From Seohaeicola saemankumensis (lineage in GTDB: Bacteria > Pseudomonadota > Alphaproteobacteria > Rhodobacterales > Rhodobacteraceae): DNA of 64,000 nucleotides. Under the pieces are notes generated by a model. That model ran no database searches and had not been told where the DNA came from. It saw only the letters and a program-made list of their open reading frames with translations. Each line of letters begins with the position of its first letter. The first letter of the stretch is position 1. Of this stretch, positions 62,138 to 64,000 are shown piece after piece. Position numbers and translations under genes: made by a program. The DNA is taken from positions 124,001-188,000 of the forward strand of contig NZ_JBHTKR010000001.1 in the NCBI RefSeq assembly GCF_042678485.1. The letters are read 5' to 3'.

Positions 62138-62830
62138 TCAGATCTCGATCGGCTGCATCACTTGCGGTTCGATCACATCCACGCCGGGCAGGGCATCGGC
62201 CAGCACCTTGGCCGATTGTTCCAGCAGCGGGAACGTGCGGTAGTGGCAGGGGATCACCGTCTTGAAGTCGAAGAAGGTTTTCGCGGCGTAGGCGGCGCGG
62301 CGCATGTCCATGGTGAAATGGCCCCCCGCCGACAGGATCCCGATGTCCGGCTTGTGCAGGTCATGGAAGATCTTCATGTCCGCCATCACATCGCTGTCGC
62401 CCGAGGCATAGATGGTGTGGCCATCACCCTCGATGATGAAGCCGCATTCGGTGCCCGCGATGCGCGGGCCGTCGGGGCTGGCAAAGGTGGATGAATGCAC
62501 GGCGTTGACCATCGTGACCCTGACGCCGCCCAGATCGACCGTGCCGCCCTTGTTGAAGCCCACCGTCTCGATCTTTTCGGCCTCGGCCCAGTGGCTCATC
62601 AGGTCATATTGCCCGACCACCGGCGCCTTCAGTTTGCGCGCCAGTGGCAGCACATCGACCACGTGGTCGAAATGACCATGCGTCAGCAGGATATGGGTTG
62701 CGCCCGCCGTGGCGCTGTCGTGCTGATCCGCGGCCAGCATCGGGTTGCCCGACAGCCAGGGATCAAGCAGCAGAACCTTGCCCGCGATCTCGAACCGGAA
62801 CGAGCCGTGGCCGAGCCAGATGATCTTCAT
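62138..62830 (-). CDS. Metal-dependent hydrolase, beta-lactamase fold (UPF0173)
   Basis: A 230-residue protein of the UPF0173 group. ILLTHGHFDHVVDVLPLARK is the metal-binding HxHxDH motif, GHGSFRFEIAGKVLLLDPWLSGNP is the conserved N-terminus, and GGHFTMDMRRAAYA and VIPCHYRTFP give further ligands. The ATG at 62830 (MKIIWLGHG) is the right family start. Substrate unknown. Confidence 0.92.
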   Translation of the reverse strand: MKIIWLGHGSFRFEIAGKVLLLDPWLSGNPMLAADQHDSATAGATHILLTHGHFDHVVDVLPLARKLKAPVVGQYDLMSHWAEAEKIETVGFNKGGTVDLGGVRVTMVNAVHSSTFASPDGPRIAGTECGFIIEGDGHTIYASGDSDVMADMKIFHDLHKPDIGILSAGGHFTMDMRRAAYAAKTFFDFKTVIPCHYRTFPLLEQSAKVLADALPGVDVIEPQVMQPIEI

Positions 62831-62918
62831 GATGAATCCTCCCTTGAAGTCCGGGGGCAAGCGTAGCACGGCGCGGCGCGATGACCAGAGGCCGCAAAGG
62901 GTGCAGGCCGCGTCGCAT

Positions 62919-62940
62919 GAGTATTTGCAGAACGATGAAA
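62919..62940 (+). repeat. Dispersed intergenic repeat, variant form
   Basis: GAGTATTTGCAGAACGATGA is the close relative of the copy at 21933-21954. It lies in the 221-base divergent gap between the hydrolase and gatC. Confidence 0.45.
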
Positions 62941-63051
62941 GGGAAGGCGGCTACCCGTGATGTGACCGGAATTGCCGCGTCATCTGCTTGCGGGCAGGGG
63001 CTGCGGGCGCTAAACGCTGAGGCAACCTGACCGCAGACCGGAGATCACGAG

Positions 63052-63339
63052 ATGTCGATCGCACCCGAAACCGCCGCCCGTGTGGCCAAGCTGGCCCGTA
63101 TCAAGGTCGAACCCGAGGCGCTGCCCGCGCTTGCGGCCGAGTTCAACACGATCCTGGGCTTCATCGAGCAGCTGAACGAAGTCGATGTGGACGGGATCGA
63201 GCCGATGACCTCGGTCACGCCGATGCGCCTGAAGCGGCGCGACGACGTGGTGACCGACGGTGATCGTCAGGCGCAGATCCTGAAGAACGCGCCCGATGCG
63301 CGCGAGGGCTTTTTTGCGGTGCCGAAGGTAGTCGAATGA
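63052..63339 (+). CDS. gatC: Asp/Glu-tRNA amidotransferase subunit C
   Basis: A 95-residue GatC. AARVAKLARIKVEPEALPALAAEFNTIL and GFIEQLNEVDVDGIEPMTSVTPM are diagnostic. It stabilises the GatA-GatB complex that converts Glu-tRNA(Gln) or Asp-tRNA(Asn) to the amidated forms. Overlaps gatA by four bases. Confidence 0.96.
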   Translation: MSIAPETAARVAKLARIKVEPEALPALAAEFNTILGFIEQLNEVDVDGIEPMTSVTPMRLKRRDDVVTDGDRQAQILKNAPDAREGFFAVPKVVE

Positions 63340-64000
63340 TGAGCGAACTGACCAAACTGACCCTGGCCGAGGCGCGCGACAAGCTGCGCGCGCGTGATGT
63401 CTCCAGCCTGGAGCTGACCGAGGCCTGTCTTTCCGCGATCGAGGGCGCGGGTGCGCTGAACGCCTTTGTGCATCACACGCCCGAGATTGCCCGCGATCAG
63501 GCCCGCGCCGCGGATGCGCGCCTTGCGGCAGGCGATGCCCCCGCCATGTGCGGTCTGCCAATCGGGGTCAAGGATCTTTTCTGCACCAAGGGCGTGCCGT
63601 CCCAGGCGGCCAGCCGGATCCTGCAGGGGTTTCTGCCCGAATACGAATCCACCGTCACCAGCCAGCTTTTCGATGCGGGCGCGGTCATGCTGGGCAAGCT
63701 GAACATGGATGAATTCGCGATGGGTTCGTCCAACGAAACCTCGTGCTACGGCAATGTCGTGAACCCCTGGCGGCGCGGCAATGACGACACCGCTCTGACG
63801 CCGGGCGGATCCTCTGGCGGGTCAGCCGCCGCCGTGGCGGCCGATCTGTGCCTGGCCGCGACCGGGACCGATACGGGCGGCTCGATCCGCCAGCCGGCCG
63901 CCTTCACCGGCATCGTCGGGATAAAGCCGACCTACGGGCGCTGCTCGCGCTGGGGGGTGGTCGCTTTCGCCTCCTCTCTCGATCAGGCGGGTCCGATGAC
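63336..64000 (+). CDS. gatA: Asp/Glu-tRNA amidotransferase subunit A, N-terminal part
   Basis: The first 221 residues of GatA are present; the rest lies beyond the window. MCGLPIGVKDLFCTKGV holds the catalytic lysine, GGSSGGSAAAVAADL the first serine and TGTDTGGSIRQPAAFTG the nucleophilic serine; KLNMDEFAMGSSNE is typical of GatA. The enzyme releases ammonia from glutamine for tRNA amidation. The start ATG overlaps the gatC stop; a second ATG follows. Confidence 0.96.
   Translation, partial: MMSELTKLTLAEARDKLRARDVSSLELTEACLSAIEGAGALNAFVHHTPEIARDQARAADARLAAGDAPAMCGLPIGVKDLFCTKGVPSQAASRILQGFLPEYESTVTSQLFDAGAVMLGKLNMDEFAMGSSNETSCYGNVVNPWRRGNDDTALTPGGSSGGSAAAVAADLCLAATGTDTGGSIRQPAAFTGIVGIKPTYGRCSRWGVVAFASSLDQAGPM

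Overview
The window is high-GC DNA from an alphaproteobacterium, most likely a member of the Rhodobacterales (Roseobacter/Paracoccus type). This rests on protein families and gene order: two TRAP transporter systems, a malonate TRAP operon, a CoA-dependent anthranilate pathway, a six-gene Mrp antiporter with fused A and B subunits, a DUF2927 lipoprotein, an Anbu/ATP-grasp/alpha-E cluster, an FNR-type box, and a short intergenic repeat of a kind I associate with this order. No rRNA, tRNA, insertion sequence, phage or CRISPR was seen. Genes are dense, with many ATGA stop/start overlaps.

Layout. 1-3.6 kb (minus): LysR regulator, amidase, and a TRAP large permease cut by the window edge. 3.8-10.4 kb: a complete malonate system, with MatR (minus) divergent from matPQM (TRAP uptake), matA (malonyl-CoA decarboxylase) and matB (malonyl-CoA synthetase); a MatR-type operator lies in the divergent gap. 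10.4-17.05 kb (minus): Mrp cation/proton antiporter AB-C-D-E-F-G, with a CbiX-like chelatase coupled to its end. 17.6-30.4 kb (plus): aerobic 2-aminobenzoyl-CoA pathway with anthraniloyl-CoA monooxygenase/reductase, SDR, MarR, enoyl-CoA hydratase, acyl-CoA dehydrogenase, aminobenzoate-CoA ligase, a stand-alone Lrp/AsnC effector domain, a branched-chain-type ABC importer, a thioesterase and a RidA protein. 30.6-34.6 kb (minus): circularly permuted ATP-grasp, alpha-E, transglutaminase and Anbu protease. 34.8-44.0 kb: DeoR regulator, CocE/NonD hydrolase, oligopeptide-type ABC importer and an alkaline-phosphatase-superfamily phosphodiesterase. 44.2-52.4 kb (plus): Ig-repeat surface protein with its complete type I secretion system. 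52.4-53.3 kb: D-aminoacyl-tRNA deacylase and an Hsp20 behind a perfect FNR box. 53.4-59.7 kb (minus): a TelA/XpaC/SPFH/zinc-ribbon cluster headed by a 27-residue membrane peptide. 59.8-64 kb: housekeeping genes (RluB-type pseudouridine synthase, TadA, DsrE-like protein, metal-dependent hydrolase, gatC, start of gatA).

How the parts work together. The malonate operon and the anthranilate operon are each self-contained regulator, importer, activation and degradation units feeding acetyl-CoA or related metabolism. The secretion locus pairs substrate and exporter. The least understood parts are the Anbu/ATP-grasp cluster, the TelA/XpaC/SPFH cluster with its small peptide, and the substrate of the ABC importer/phosphodiesterase operon. 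Stem-loops follow two periplasmic binding-protein genes, and one very long hairpin made from two copies of the dispersed repeat lies inside the importer/phosphodiesterase operon.
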